This document shows, piece after piece, positions 8,341 to 16,590 of a DNA stretch of 64,000 nt. The translations under genes and the position numbers were made by a program. How positions within the stretch are numbered: the first letter of the stretch is position 1; the number at the start of each line of letters is the position of its first letter. Below the pieces are notes generated by a model. It was given only the letters and a program-made list of their open reading frames with translations, was not told where the DNA came from and did not search any database. This DNA comes from Microvirga arsenatis (GTDB taxonomy: Bacteria; Pseudomonadota; Alphaproteobacteria; Rhizobiales; Beijerinckiaceae), in contig NZ_JAAAXJ010000004.1 of the NCBI RefSeq assembly GCF_009910705.1, forward strand, positions 310,001 to 374,000, given 5' to 3'.

Positions 8341-9255
8341 TCACTTCAGGAAGCCCTTGGACTTCAGGTAATCCGTCGCCACCGCCTTCGCCGGCTCGCC
8401 GCCCACCTGAACGCGCGCGTTCAGTGTCTGCAGGGTCGCGAGGTCGAGGGAGGCGAAGACGGGCTTGAGGATCTCGGCGATCTTCGGGTTTTCCTTCAGC
8501 GCCGCCTCGCGCACGATGGGAGCCGGGGCATAGACGGGCTGCACGCTCTTGTCGTCCTCCATCACCACGAGCCCTGACGGGGCGATGCCGCCGTCGGTGC
8601 CGTAGACCATGGCGGCATTGGCGCCGCTGGTCTGCTCGGCCGCCGCCTTGATGGTCGCCGCCGTGTCGCCGCCGGAGAGCACGATGAGCTGCTCCGGCTT
8701 CATCCTGAAGCCGTAGGCCTTCTGGAAGGCCGGGAGGGCCGCCTCCGAGTTCACGAACTCGGCGGAAGCCGCCAGCACCGCCTTGCCGCCGCCGGCGATC
8801 CAGCGGCCGAAATCCGACATGGTCTTCAGCCTGTTCGCCTCGGCGATGTCCTTGCGCAGGGCGATGGCCCAGGTGTTGTTGGCCGGCGCCGGATCGAGCC
8901 AGACGATCTTGTTGGCCTCGTAGTCGAGGCTCTTGGCCATGGCGAAGCCCTTGGCGGCATCCTTCCAGACGGGATCGTCCGCCTTGTTGAAGAAGAAGCC
9001 CGCATTGCCGGTGTATTCGGGATAGATGTCGATCTCGCCGGCCGTGATGGCCTTGCGGACCACGGGCGAGGCGCCGAGCTGGATGCGGTCCTGGGCCTTG
9101 ATGCCGTTGGCATTGAGCAGGAGCAGGATGATGTTGCCGAGAACCGAGCCCTCGGTGTCGATCTTGGACGACACGACCACGTCAGCCCGGGCGGCGCCCA
9201 TGGCCGCAACCCCGAGGGCGACGGCGAGGGCGAGCGGCTTGAGGACGGACTTCAT
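8341..9255 (-). CDS. osmF: Osmoprotectant-binding periplasmic protein (OsmF/YehZ-like)
   Basis: 304 aa. A signal peptide with an AARA cleavage-like site ends near residue 24, so the protein is periplasmic. The mature part has features of OpuAC-type substrate-binding proteins: SSKIDTEGSVLGNIILLLL near the start, the DIYPEYTGNAG ligand-loop signature, and the C-terminal ARVQVGGEPAKAVATDYLK. It is the first gene of the transporter operon, 63 nt ahead of yehY. In E. coli YehZYXW is a low-affinity glycine betaine importer; the substrate here is inferred. No convincing promoter was found between 9256 and 9362, although a TAGAAT -10-like hexamer occurs near 9291 without a good -35 box. Confidence 0.92.
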   Translation of the reverse strand: MKSVLKPLALAVALGVAAMGAARADVVVSSKIDTEGSVLGNIILLLLNANGIKAQDRIQLGASPVVRKAITAGEIDIYPEYTGNAGFFFNKADDPVWKDAAKGFAMAKSLDYEANKIVWLDPAPANNTWAIALRKDIAEANRLKTMSDFGRWIAGGGKAVLAASAEFVNSEAALPAFQKAYGFRMKPEQLIVLSGGDTAATIKAAAEQTSGANAAMVYGTDGGIAPSGLVVMEDDKSVQPVYAPAPIVREAALKENPKIAEILKPVFASLDLATLQTLNARVQVGGEPAKAVATDYLKSKGFLK

Positions 9256-9362
9256 GGGAACCCCCTTGTGAAACCTTGCCCGGCGGATTCTAGGTCAGCG
9301 AAGGCCTTTAGGCAGGGGGACCGCCGCGATGACGCGGCTTCAGGGGTCAAAATGTTGTGCGC

Positions 9363-9396
9363 AAAAGCCCGCCGGAGGGGAGCGCCTCCGGCGGGG
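9363..9396 (-). terminator. Rho-independent terminator behind the DUF4170 gene
   Basis: An 11-bp perfect GC-rich stem (9368-9378 pairs with 9385-9395, 6-nt loop) is followed on the minus strand by CTTTTG. It lies 27 nt past the stop at 9423 and probably separates this transcript from osmF. The short U-run makes it moderate in strength. Confidence 0.65.
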
Positions 9397-9422
9397 CGAC
9401 CGTGAACGCCTCCTGTGGCCTC

Positions 9423-9632
9423 TCAGGCGCTCAGGGTCGACGGAGGCTCCTGCGCGATGGTGAAGCGGACCTGGGCCTGCGGCCGGTGATCCTCGGAGAG
9501 GGTGCGCCAGGTGCGCTCGGCTTCCGTGCGGCTCTCGAAGGGACCGACGACGCGCTCCGTGCCCTGGACGATGGTTTCGCAGTCGCAGGAGGTGTACTCG
9601 CCGCCAACCACCCAGAAACGTGACTTATGCAT
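9423..9632 (-). CDS. Small DUF4170-like protein
   Basis: 69 aa, soluble, no signal peptide. It begins MHKSRFWVVGGEYTSCDCET and has the pattern of the DUF4170 family of short alphaproteobacterial proteins (FWVVGGEY near the start, a GPF and aromatic region, a YxxA/TxAERTW helix). The ATG at 9632 is chosen because the family starts immediately before the FWVVGGEY strand; a further upstream frame adds 34 non-family residues. Function is unknown. A hairpin terminator follows, so it is probably monocistronic. Confidence 0.7.
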   Translation of the reverse strand: MHKSRFWVVGGEYTSCDCETIVQGTERVVGPFESRTEAERTWRTLSEDHRPQAQVRFTIAQEPPSTLSA

Positions 9633-9698
9633 GGCCGTTCTCCGCTCTTGAGATCGATGGGCCGCCGGACCCTTCGGCACAGCCAGCCTCATCCTTAA

Positions 9699-9866
9699 GT
9701 TTACATCCGTTGACAACCTACCCGCCCGACCCACAAACTCGGTGCGTCGACAGGGCGTCTGATGGATATAATTCCAGAAGAAGCTTTTGTTTCAACGGCT
9801 GATTTCTAAAGAAAAGTCGCCTTGTAAACCAACGACCAGGGCACCTGAGTCACTTTGTAAAAAGAT
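9699..9866 (+). promoter_or_regulatory. Promoter region of the ScfR gene with repeated TGTAAA/TTTACA motifs
   Basis: This AT-rich stretch precedes scfR. It carries TTTACA near 9700-9705, TTGTAAA at 9822-9828, TTTGTAAA at 9854-9861 and TTTACA near 9866, the last two forming an inverted pair that reaches the scfR start. XRE regulators of short-chain acyl metabolism often control themselves from such A/T palindromes, so these are candidate operators; the binding is inferred. Confidence 0.35.
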
Positions 9867-9872
9867 TTACAG

Positions 9873-11306
9873 ATGGATGAGAGCAGAAAACTCTTCGTCG
9901 GCCCCCGCCTGAAGCGCCTGCGGCGGGACCTCAACCTGAGCCAGGCCCGCATGGCCGAGGAGCTCGGTCTCTCGCCCAGCTACCTGAACCTCATGGAGCG
10001 CAACCAGCGCCCCATCACGGCGCAGGTGCTCATCCGCCTCGCCCATGCCTATTCCCTGGACCCGCGCGAGTTCGCCAACGACGACCACGAGCGCACGGTG
10101 GCGGAACTGGAGGAGGTGTTCGCCGACCCCCTGTTCCGCTCCACGCCCGTGGCGCGGCTCGAGCTGCGCGAGACCATCGAGAATGCGCCCTCCCTGGTGG
10201 ATGCCATCAACCGCCTCTACCGCGCCTACCAGGCCATGCGCGGGGCGCGGGAGGCGGTGACGCCGAACCTGAGCGACCGCGACCGGGCCGAGGACGCGCC
10301 GCAGGTCAATCCGGTCGACCGGGTGCGGGAGCTGATCCACGAGGCCAAGAACCATTTTCCGGAGCTGGACGAGGCCGCCGAGGCCCTGGCCGCGGACCTC
10401 GTGGGAACGGGGCACGAGCCGTTCTTCGCCATCGCCGAGCGGCTGCGCGCGAAGCACGGCATTCGCGTGCGCGTGCTGCCCATCGACGTCATGTCGGACA
10501 ATCTGCGGCGCTACGACCCCCACCGCCGCCAGCTCCTGATCTCCGAGCTGGTGGATTCCTCGGGAAGAACCTTCCAGGCCGCCTACCAGCTCGCCTTCGC
10601 CGAGATGCGCGAGACCATCGACGCGCTGGCCGCGCGGCTGGAGCCCGCGGACGGGCCGGCGCGGCGGCTGCTGCGCGTCTCCTTCGGCAATTACTTCGCC
10701 GGCGCCCTGATGATGCCCTATGCGAAGTTCCATGCCGCCGCCGAGGTCCTGGGCTACGACGTGGAGGTGCTCGGCGCCCGCTTCGGGGCGAGCTTCGAGC
10801 AGGTGGCGCACCGGCTCACGACGCTGGCCCGCCCGGGCGCGCGGGGCATCCCGTTCTTCCTGGTGCGGGTGGATTCGGCGGGCAACGTATCCAAGCGCTT
10901 CTCCTCCGGCCGCTTCCCCTTCTCGCAGTTCGGCGGCACCTGCCCGCTCTGGAACCTGCACTCCACCTTCCGCACCCCCGGCCACGTGGTGACGCAGATC
11001 GTGGAGCTGCCCGATTCCTCGCGCTGGTTCTCCGTGGCCCGAACGGTCAAGCGCGCCTCCACCCCCTGGGGCACGCCCGATCCGCAATTCGTGGTAGGCC
11101 TCGGCTGCGAGCTCAAATACGCCCATCGCCTGGTCTATGCGCGCGGGCTCGACCTGGCGGGGGCGGATGCCACGCCCATCGGCGTCAATTGCCGCCTGTG
11201 CGGGCGGGTCGCCTGCCCGCAGCGCGCCGCCCCGCCCCTCATGCACGCCCTGATCGTGGACGAGATGCGGCGCGGCGTCTCGCCCTTCGAGTTCGACGCG
11301 ACCTAG
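9873..11306 (+). CDS. scfR: Short-chain fatty acyl transcriptional regulator, ScfR family (XRE HTH)
   Basis: 477 aa. An N-terminal XRE helix-turn-helix (about residues 9-66; RLKRLRRDLNLSQARMAEEL then SPSYLNLMERNQRPI) binds DNA. It is followed by a long domain shared with ImmA/IrrE-like and RamB/ScfR regulators (FSSGRFPFSQFGGTCPLWN) and by a C-terminal cysteine cluster CRLCGRVACPQRA. Family members control propionate/acetate or methylcitrate-type metabolism in alphaproteobacteria and actinobacteria. An acetyl-CoA synthetase gene is 20 kb away, so no target is adjacent. The upstream TGTAAA repeats suggest autoregulation. Its stop overlaps the end of the convergent amidotransferase gene through a shared CTAG (11303-11306). 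Confidence 0.88.
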   Translation: MDESRKLFVGPRLKRLRRDLNLSQARMAEELGLSPSYLNLMERNQRPITAQVLIRLAHAYSLDPREFANDDHERTVAELEEVFADPLFRSTPVARLELRETIENAPSLVDAINRLYRAYQAMRGAREAVTPNLSDRDRAEDAPQVNPVDRVRELIHEAKNHFPELDEAAEALAADLVGTGHEPFFAIAERLRAKHGIRVRVLPIDVMSDNLRRYDPHRRQLLISELVDSSGRTFQAAYQLAFAEMRETIDALAARLEPADGPARRLLRVSFGNYFAGALMMPYAKFHAAAEVLGYDVEVLGARFGASFEQVAHRLTTLARPGARGIPFFLVRVDSAGNVSKRFSSGRFPFSQFGGTCPLWNLHSTFRTPGHVVTQIVELPDSSRWFSVARTVKRASTPWGTPDPQFVVGLGCELKYAHRLVYARGLDLAGADATPIGVNCRLCGRVACPQRAAPPLMHALIVDEMRRGVSPFEFDAT

Positions 11307-12070
11307 GCGCGACCCCGTGCCTGCCGGCGCTGGGGCTCGTCTAGCCAGTGATCCAGGAACCGGTCGAGCCAGCGGGAGACGTGCGGGTCGTGCTGGAAGC
11401 GGCCTTCGAGCTGGCGGACCCGGTCCTGCGCACCGGGCATCGCGAGGCGCTCCTCGGCCACCACGGTCCAGCGGCAGAGCATGGCGTGGGTCACCTCCGG
11501 ATGGAACTGCAGCCCGAAGGCCCGCTCGCCCACCCGGATCGCCTGGGTCGGGAAGTCGTCTCCGGTGGCCAGGGTCTCGGCGCCCGCGGGGCAGTCGAAG
11601 CCCTCCCGGTGCCAGTGATAGACGTGGCCCGGCCAGGGCACGCCCCACTCCCGGCTGAGCGCCTCCCCGGCCGGGGTCGGAATCAGGGGATAATAGCCGA
11701 TCTCCGCCCGCCCCTCGGGATGGGACCAGACGCGGGCGCCCAGGTGCCGGGCCATCATCTGCGCGCCGAGGCAGAGGCCGAGATAGGGCCTGTTCTCCTT
11801 GAGCGGCACGCCGATCCAGTCGATCTCCTGCCTGATGAAGTCGTCCGGATCGTTGGCGCTCATGGGCCCGCCGAAGATCACGGCCCCCGCATGCTCCGCG
11901 AGGGTCTCCGGCAGCGGGTCGCCGAAGCGGGGGCGGCGGATGTCGAGCGGGTAGCCGCGCTCCGCGAGCAGGCGCCCGACCCGGCCGGGCGTGGAGTGCT
12001 CCTGGTGCAGGACGATGAGGATGGGTGGCTTGGATCGCCGCCCGGGGCGGGAGACAGGACGCGGAACCAT
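11303..12070 (-). CDS. Class I glutamine amidotransferase-like protein
   Basis: 255 aa, cytoplasmic. The triad of class I glutaminase domains is present: nucleophile Cys in YLGLCLGAQMMA, and His plus Glu in FGLQFHPEVTHAM; the oxyanion strand FGGPMSAND is also seen. It is a stand-alone GATase of the GMP-synthase-like type (guaA N-terminal domain homologues, gamma-glutamyl peptidase-like), without a synthase domain, so the substrate is unknown. ATG at 12070 is chosen over a TTG 12 codons upstream. The C-terminus is basic and proline-poor. It converges with scfR, sharing 4 nt at the stops. Confidence 0.88.
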   Translation of the reverse strand: MVPRPVSRPGRRSKPPILIVLHQEHSTPGRVGRLLAERGYPLDIRRPRFGDPLPETLAEHAGAVIFGGPMSANDPDDFIRQEIDWIGVPLKENRPYLGLCLGAQMMARHLGARVWSHPEGRAEIGYYPLIPTPAGEALSREWGVPWPGHVYHWHREGFDCPAGAETLATGDDFPTQAIRVGERAFGLQFHPEVTHAMLCRWTVVAEERLAMPGAQDRVRQLEGRFQHDPHVSRWLDRFLDHWLDEPQRRQARGRA

Positions 12071-12400
12071 GAACCGATTATCCAGGATCGGCCGGGTTCT
12101 CCGCAAGAGGCCGCACCACCCCTGCCGCTGCGTGACGGTTCTCCCCCGGGCTTTTGGGTGCGGGAGATCCGACCGGGGCTGCCGAATCCGGCTCCTCCGG
12201 CCCCGGCGGGACGGGGTTTGAAGCCCTGCGCCTGGGCATTATAACAATGTCACAGATCAGGAACTTCGGTCTTTTGCACGCGAGCGCAAAGATGTTAGAA
12301 GCGTCTGATTCCCGAGGCTTGACGTCCAGACCATCCAGGGCAACTGTCCTGTGCTCAGGCGAGCACTCCGCCAGCGCCCTGCGTGAAAGAAAGTATAACC
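12071..12400. other. Intergenic region between divergent amidotransferase and receiver genes
   Basis: No gene is supported here. A TTGACG hexamer at about 12319 precedes the receiver gene and could be a -35 box, but no good -10 is at the proper spacing. A GGAAC motif near 12259 resembles half of an EcfG stress promoter, but its CGTT partner is missing. Nothing else was recognised. Confidence 0.4.
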
Positions 12401-12790
12401 GTGACCGATAGCGTAACGAGCGACGGCGAACTCAACGGCCTGCGGATCCTCGTGGTCGAGGACGAGGCCGCGATTTCCCTGCTGCTGGAGGACATGCTTC
12501 TCGATTTCGGCTGCGAGGTGATCGGCCCGGCCGCCCGGCTCTCCGTCGCCCTCGATGCGGTCGCCCGCGAGAAGGTGGATCTGGCCATCCTCGACGTGAA
12601 CGTGGCAGGCGAGCCGATCTATCCGGTTGCAGAGGCCCTGGCCCAGCGCTCCATCCCCTTCGTGTTCTCCACGGGCTACGGCAGCGCCGGCATCCGCGAT
12701 GCCTTCCGCGACCGTCCGGTCCTGCAGAAGCCCTTTGCCCAGCACGACCTGAAGCAGAAGCTGCTCATGGCGCGCGGCGGGGCCGCCTGA
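12401..12790 (+). CDS. Stand-alone receiver-domain protein
   Basis: 129 aa, a CheY-like receiver only. LRILVVEDEAAIS carries the acidic pair E20/D21, predicted phospho-acceptor D65 lies in LAILDVNVAG, the switch Thr/Ser region is VFSTGYGSAG and the conserved Lys is in VLQKPFAQHDL. This belongs to the receivers found near HWE/HisKA_2 kinases in rhizobia. GTG at 12401 is preceded by AAAGAAAG with fitting spacing; another in-frame GTG at 12383 is possible and would add six residues. No kinase is adjacent, so the partner is unknown; the REC-kinase gene near 2 kb is one candidate. Confidence 0.88.
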   Translation: MTDSVTSDGELNGLRILVVEDEAAISLLLEDMLLDFGCEVIGPAARLSVALDAVAREKVDLAILDVNVAGEPIYPVAEALAQRSIPFVFSTGYGSAGIRDAFRDRPVLQKPFAQHDLKQKLLMARGGAA

Positions 12791-12949
12791 TCGGCCCTGC
12801 CGCGGCATGGATCTGTGGCGGATCTGCCGCAACCGTTCACCCTGTGCTCCAAAACACAGCGGCCGCCATGTGAATCGGCTTTGATCCTGCGCCCTTCCTG
12901 CTAAGGTCGGGTAACGTTAGAGCAGGTATCTTCGATCAGCCGGTCCGTC

Positions 12950-15900
12950 ATGCCCCTTCGATCCTTCAGGCTTCTGGCCGCCACGAGCGCCCTGGCGCTT
13001 TGCCTCGCGGACGCGCAGGCCCAAACCCCCGTGCCCCGCCCCACGCCCGCCGCCGGCGCCATCGTCGCGGTCAAGGGCGGCGAGGAAATGCGCTTCGTGC
13101 GGGAAGACCTCTGGCGCACGGCCCCCATCCAGCAGAACGTGGTCGGCGGCGATACCCTGCGCACCAACGAGATCGGCAACCTGGCGATCCTGTTCGCCGA
13201 CCAGACCCAGATCCGGGTCGGCCGCAATTCGGTGCTGACGGTGAACGACGTGGCCGGGGGAGGCGCGGGCAACACCCAGCTCAGCCTCCAGGGCGGCAGC
13301 ATCTGGGCCCGCGCGGCCCGCGGCGGCTCGGGCGTGGACGTGAAGACCCCGGCGGCCGTCGCCGCCATCCGCGGCACGGACTGGTCCCTCTCCGTCGAGG
13401 GCGGCCGCACCTCCCTCGTCGTGCTCGAAGGCGTGGTGGAGCTCTCCAACCCGCAGGGCTCCGTCACCGTCCGTCAGGGCGAGGGCGCCGTGGCGACCAT
13501 CGGGCAGGCCCCGACGAAGTTCGTGCTCACGAACTCCGAGGATCGCGAGCAGATGCTCTTCTACATGAGCCTGCGCGACACCTTCTCCTCCATTTCCACC
13601 TCGCCGCTGGCCGGTCCCGCCCTGCGGGCGGAGCGCGCGCGGATCGCGGCGATCGCGCCCGGTGCGCGTAGCGCCGAGGACTGGCTGTCGCTCGCGGAGA
13701 TCGCCCCGTCTCTCGACGGGCGCGCGGCCGCTGCCCAGGCCCTCGCCGAGGCGCGAAGCCGGGGCTTGAGCGCATCGCAACGCGCCCGTGCCGACTTGGT
13801 GGAAGCGGCCCTTCTCGGCTCCCAGCACCGCTGGCGGGAGGCGGCGGCGCTGTTCGCCAAGGTCGAGCGGGGCGTAGATCCGAAGCGGCACATCTTCGCA
13901 GCCTACGGGCGCTACGTCGCCCAGTCCCTCGCGGATCCGAAGCGGGCTTACCCGGAGCCGAGGCTTGCGCTCAACGATCCCTTCGCCGTGCTGGCCCACG
14001 CCTATGTGGTGGCCTTCCGGCAGGACCTGCAGGCCGCGGCGGACGTGCTGCGGGAGGCCCGCAAGCGCTTTCCCAATGATGCCCGCCTCGCGGTGATGGC
14101 AGCGCAGATTGCCTATGCCCTCAACCGGCGCGAGGAGATGCGCGAGGCCATCGCCCAGGCTAAGGCGATCGATCCGGACGACCCGGAGGTGATCGCAACC
14201 GATAGCAACATCCGCGGCGACATCGACGGCGAGGTGAATGCGGCCGTGGAGGCCCTGCGCCGGGCCGCCGCCATCGCGCCGGGCAATTCCAACGTGTGGA
14301 ACAGCCTCGGCCTGTTCGAGTCCGACCGGGACCGGCCGCTCGCCGCCGAAGAGGCCCTGCGCCGCGGCATCGAGGCTGATCCCGGCAGCCCCGTCTCCTA
14401 TGCCAACCTGGCAATCCTGCTCCTGGACCAGAACCGGGTCGAGGAGGCGGGAGCCTTGATTGACAAGGCGCTCTCCCTCGACCCTGCCTTCTCCGTCGGC
14501 TACATCGCCCGCGGCCGCTACCTGCTGCAGAAGGGCGAGGCCGCCAAGGGCCTCGAGGCCATCCTCGCCGGCTCGGCTGCAAATCCAGGCCTGTCCCAGG
14601 GCGTGCTCATGGCCGCCGTAGCCTATTACCAGAACGGCGAGGAGGAACTGGCGGACCAAGCCCTCGACAATGCGGACCGTCTCGACCCGAACGATCCGGT
14701 GGTCGCAAGCTTCCGCACCGCTATCGCCATCGACCAGTACCAGGCAGACCAGGCCGTGCTGGCCGCGCGGGAGGCCGTGCGGCGCTACCGCCAGCGGGGC
14801 GGCGATTTCGCGGGCCTGGCGATCAACAAGGAGGGCGGCTCCTATCCCGCCCAAGCCTATCGCTTCCTGAACCTGAACGAGTGGTCGCGCTTCTACGGCG
14901 ACCGCGTCTTCGATCGCTTCAGCGCATCCACCTATTTCGACCAGGCCGCGGTGGAGCGGCCGGCCCTCGTCACGGGCAGACCTAGCATCTCCACCATTGA
15001 AAGCGGCGTCGGCGCGGACCTGACCGCCCTCAACCTCACCATCCAAGGCCTTTTCTTCGACCCGCTCGCCGTCTCCGGCCGCATTGGGCGCCTCGATCTG
15101 CTCCGCCGCCCCTTCCTCGACGTGGAGGTCGGCGGCTCGCTCCTGCACCAGAACGGCCGCTACGGTTGGGGGGCGGATGCAACGGTACAAGGCTTCTCGA
15201 ATGAGCCGCTTCCCACCTCCTTCACCCTCACGGCGAGCCGCACCAGGCCGAACGGGCGCGATCCCATCGACCGCGAGGATGCGGACAACGGCAGCTTCTT
15301 CATCGGCTCGGCCCCGTCCGCCGCCAACCGCTTCCTGGTGTTCGGGGCCGCCTCTGGCCAAGACCCCGCGCTGGCGCGGATCAACACGCCCACCAACCTC
15401 TTCCAGGGGCGCCAGAACACCGCCTCCATGCTGGGCGGCGCCGGCTGGAGCCACAGCTTCAGCGACCACAACGTGCTTACGGCGGCAGTCTTCGGCCTGA
15501 ACGGCCTGGACCGCCGCTTCACCGATGCGGCCACCACCAACATTCCCGGCTTCCTCGTGGGCGGCACCACCTGGGAGCGCAACAGAACCGAGGGTGCCTC
15601 GGCGGCCGTGTCGCACATGATCGGCTTAGGCGACCTGACCCTGCAATACGGCTTCGAGGCGCAGCGCGGGCGGAGCATCGCCCGAACCGAAGGTCGTTCC
15701 TACGTCTACAACATCGACACCGGTGCCTTCGACTTCACCGATATCGATGAGCGGACGGATGCCAGCTTCAGCGGCACGCGGCTTTATGCGGATGTCTTCT
15801 GGCGCCCCTCAGATTGGTTCGAGGCGCAGGCTGGGATCGAGCGCAGCACCGTCAAGATCGAGGGACAGCGCGAGGACGAGGCGGTGTCGCCGCGGGTGGG

Positions 15901-16588
15901 GCTCGGCATCTCCCCCTTCGAAGGGCAATGGCTGCGGGCAGCCTATCGCCAGGATCGGGTGCAACCCATCGCCTTCACCCTGGCGCCGGTGACCACCGTG
16001 GGCTTGGTGCCGAATGCCCTGCCCACGCAGTTGGGCGCAGAAACCGAGACCCTGGCCCTGCGCTGGGACGCGGAATGGTCACCCCACGTCTTCACCGCCG
16101 TGGAGTACCAGCGCCAGGAAGCGCAGAACGTGAGCCTCCCGATGCCTTATTCCTTCGACAGCATCGACATCGAGAGGGCGCGCATCGAGCGCCTCGCGGC
16201 AACGGCGAACCTGTGGCTCACCCATGGCATCGGCGTGTTCGGCACTATCGGCACGATCGCGTCCGAGGTGAGCTCTGGGGAGGCCCGCGGCGCAGACGTG
16301 CCCTTCATCGCCGGCAAGTTCGCCCGTGCCGGCATGACTTTCGTTCACCCGAGCCGCCTCAAGTTCACGCTTGCCGGCACGTTCGTAGGCGACATCAAGG
16401 GCAACCTCGCCGGGCGCGAAATCGACTCCTACTGGACGTCGGATGCGGCCCTCACCTGGGAGACTCCTGACCGGCGCCTCATGTTCGGCCTAAGCGTGCT
16501 CAACCTGTTCGATGAGAACTACGAGCTGGCCCCTGACATCCGTGGGCCGGGACGCACCTTCGAGGCGAGCCTTAAGGCCCGGTTCTGA
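12950..16588 (+). CDS. FecR-domain/TPR/outer-membrane beta-barrel protein
   Basis: 1212 aa exported protein. A signal peptide ends near AQAQ (residue 25). A FecR-like domain follows (about 35-190: GDTLRTNEIGNLAILFADQT, then VKTPAAVAAIRGTDWSLSV and VEGVVEL-type strands). Next come TPR-like helical repeats (about 250-620, clearest at 440-590), and then a long beta-rich region (about 660-1212) with alternating hydrophobic strands, ending in ARF as outer-membrane barrels do. It may thus sit in the outer membrane with a periplasmic FecR/TPR part. Only 2 nt separate its stop from the CHASE2 cyclase start, so the two are co-translated. The long antisense reading frames across it are GC artefacts. 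No ligand can be named; FecR here is not next to a sigma factor. Confidence 0.85.
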   Translation: MPLRSFRLLAATSALALCLADAQAQTPVPRPTPAAGAIVAVKGGEEMRFVREDLWRTAPIQQNVVGGDTLRTNEIGNLAILFADQTQIRVGRNSVLTVNDVAGGGAGNTQLSLQGGSIWARAARGGSGVDVKTPAAVAAIRGTDWSLSVEGGRTSLVVLEGVVELSNPQGSVTVRQGEGAVATIGQAPTKFVLTNSEDREQMLFYMSLRDTFSSISTSPLAGPALRAERARIAAIAPGARSAEDWLSLAEIAPSLDGRAAAAQALAEARSRGLSASQRARADLVEAALLGSQHRWREAAALFAKVERGVDPKRHIFAAYGRYVAQSLADPKRAYPEPRLALNDPFAVLAHAYVVAFRQDLQAAADVLREARKRFPNDARLAVMAAQIAYALNRREEMREAIAQAKAIDPDDPEVIATDSNIRGDIDGEVNAAVEALRRAAAIAPGNSNVWNSLGLFESDRDRPLAAEEALRRGIEADPGSPVSYANLAILLLDQNRVEEAGALIDKALSLDPAFSVGYIARGRYLLQKGEAAKGLEAILAGSAANPGLSQGVLMAAVAYYQNGEEELADQALDNADRLDPNDPVVASFRTAIAIDQYQADQAVLAAREAVRRYRQRGGDFAGLAINKEGGSYPAQAYRFLNLNEWSRFYGDRVFDRFSASTYFDQAAVERPALVTGRPSISTIESGVGADLTALNLTIQGLFFDPLAVSGRIGRLDLLRRPFLDVEVGGSLLHQNGRYGWGADATVQGFSNEPLPTSFTLTASRTRPNGRDPIDREDADNGSFFIGSAPSAANRFLVFGAASGQDPALARINTPTNLFQGRQNTASMLGGAGWSHSFSDHNVLTAAVFGLNGLDRRFTDAATTNIPGFLVGGTTWERNRTEGASAAVSHMIGLGDLTLQYGFEAQRGRSIARTEGRSYVYNIDTGAFDFTDIDERTDASFSGTRLYADVFWRPSDWFEAQAGIERSTVKIEGQREDEAVSPRVGLGISPFEGQWLRAAYRQDRVQPIAFTLAPVTTVGLVPNALPTQLGAETETLALRWDAEWSPHVFTAVEYQRQEAQNVSLPMPYSFDSIDIERARIERLAATANLWLTHGIGVFGTIGTIASEVSSGEARGADVPFIAGKFARAGMTFVHPSRLKFTLAGTFVGDIKGNLAGREIDSYWTSDAALTWETPDRRLMFGLSVLNLFDENYELAPDIRGPGRTFEASLKARF

Positions 16589-16590
16589 GC

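Noticed and set aside
9256-9300. TAGAAT as the osmF promoter -10 box
   Set aside because: No acceptable -35 hexamer lies 16-18 nt upstream.
12259-12290. GGAAC motif as an EcfG (general stress) promoter
   Set aside because: The partner CGTT at 16-17 nt is missing; only CGAG is found.
12917-15616. A roughly 900-codon open frame antisense to the FecR/TPR/barrel gene
   Set aside because: High GC produces long antisense frames. This one lacks family motifs, while the plus strand has a signal peptide, domains and a coupled downstream gene.
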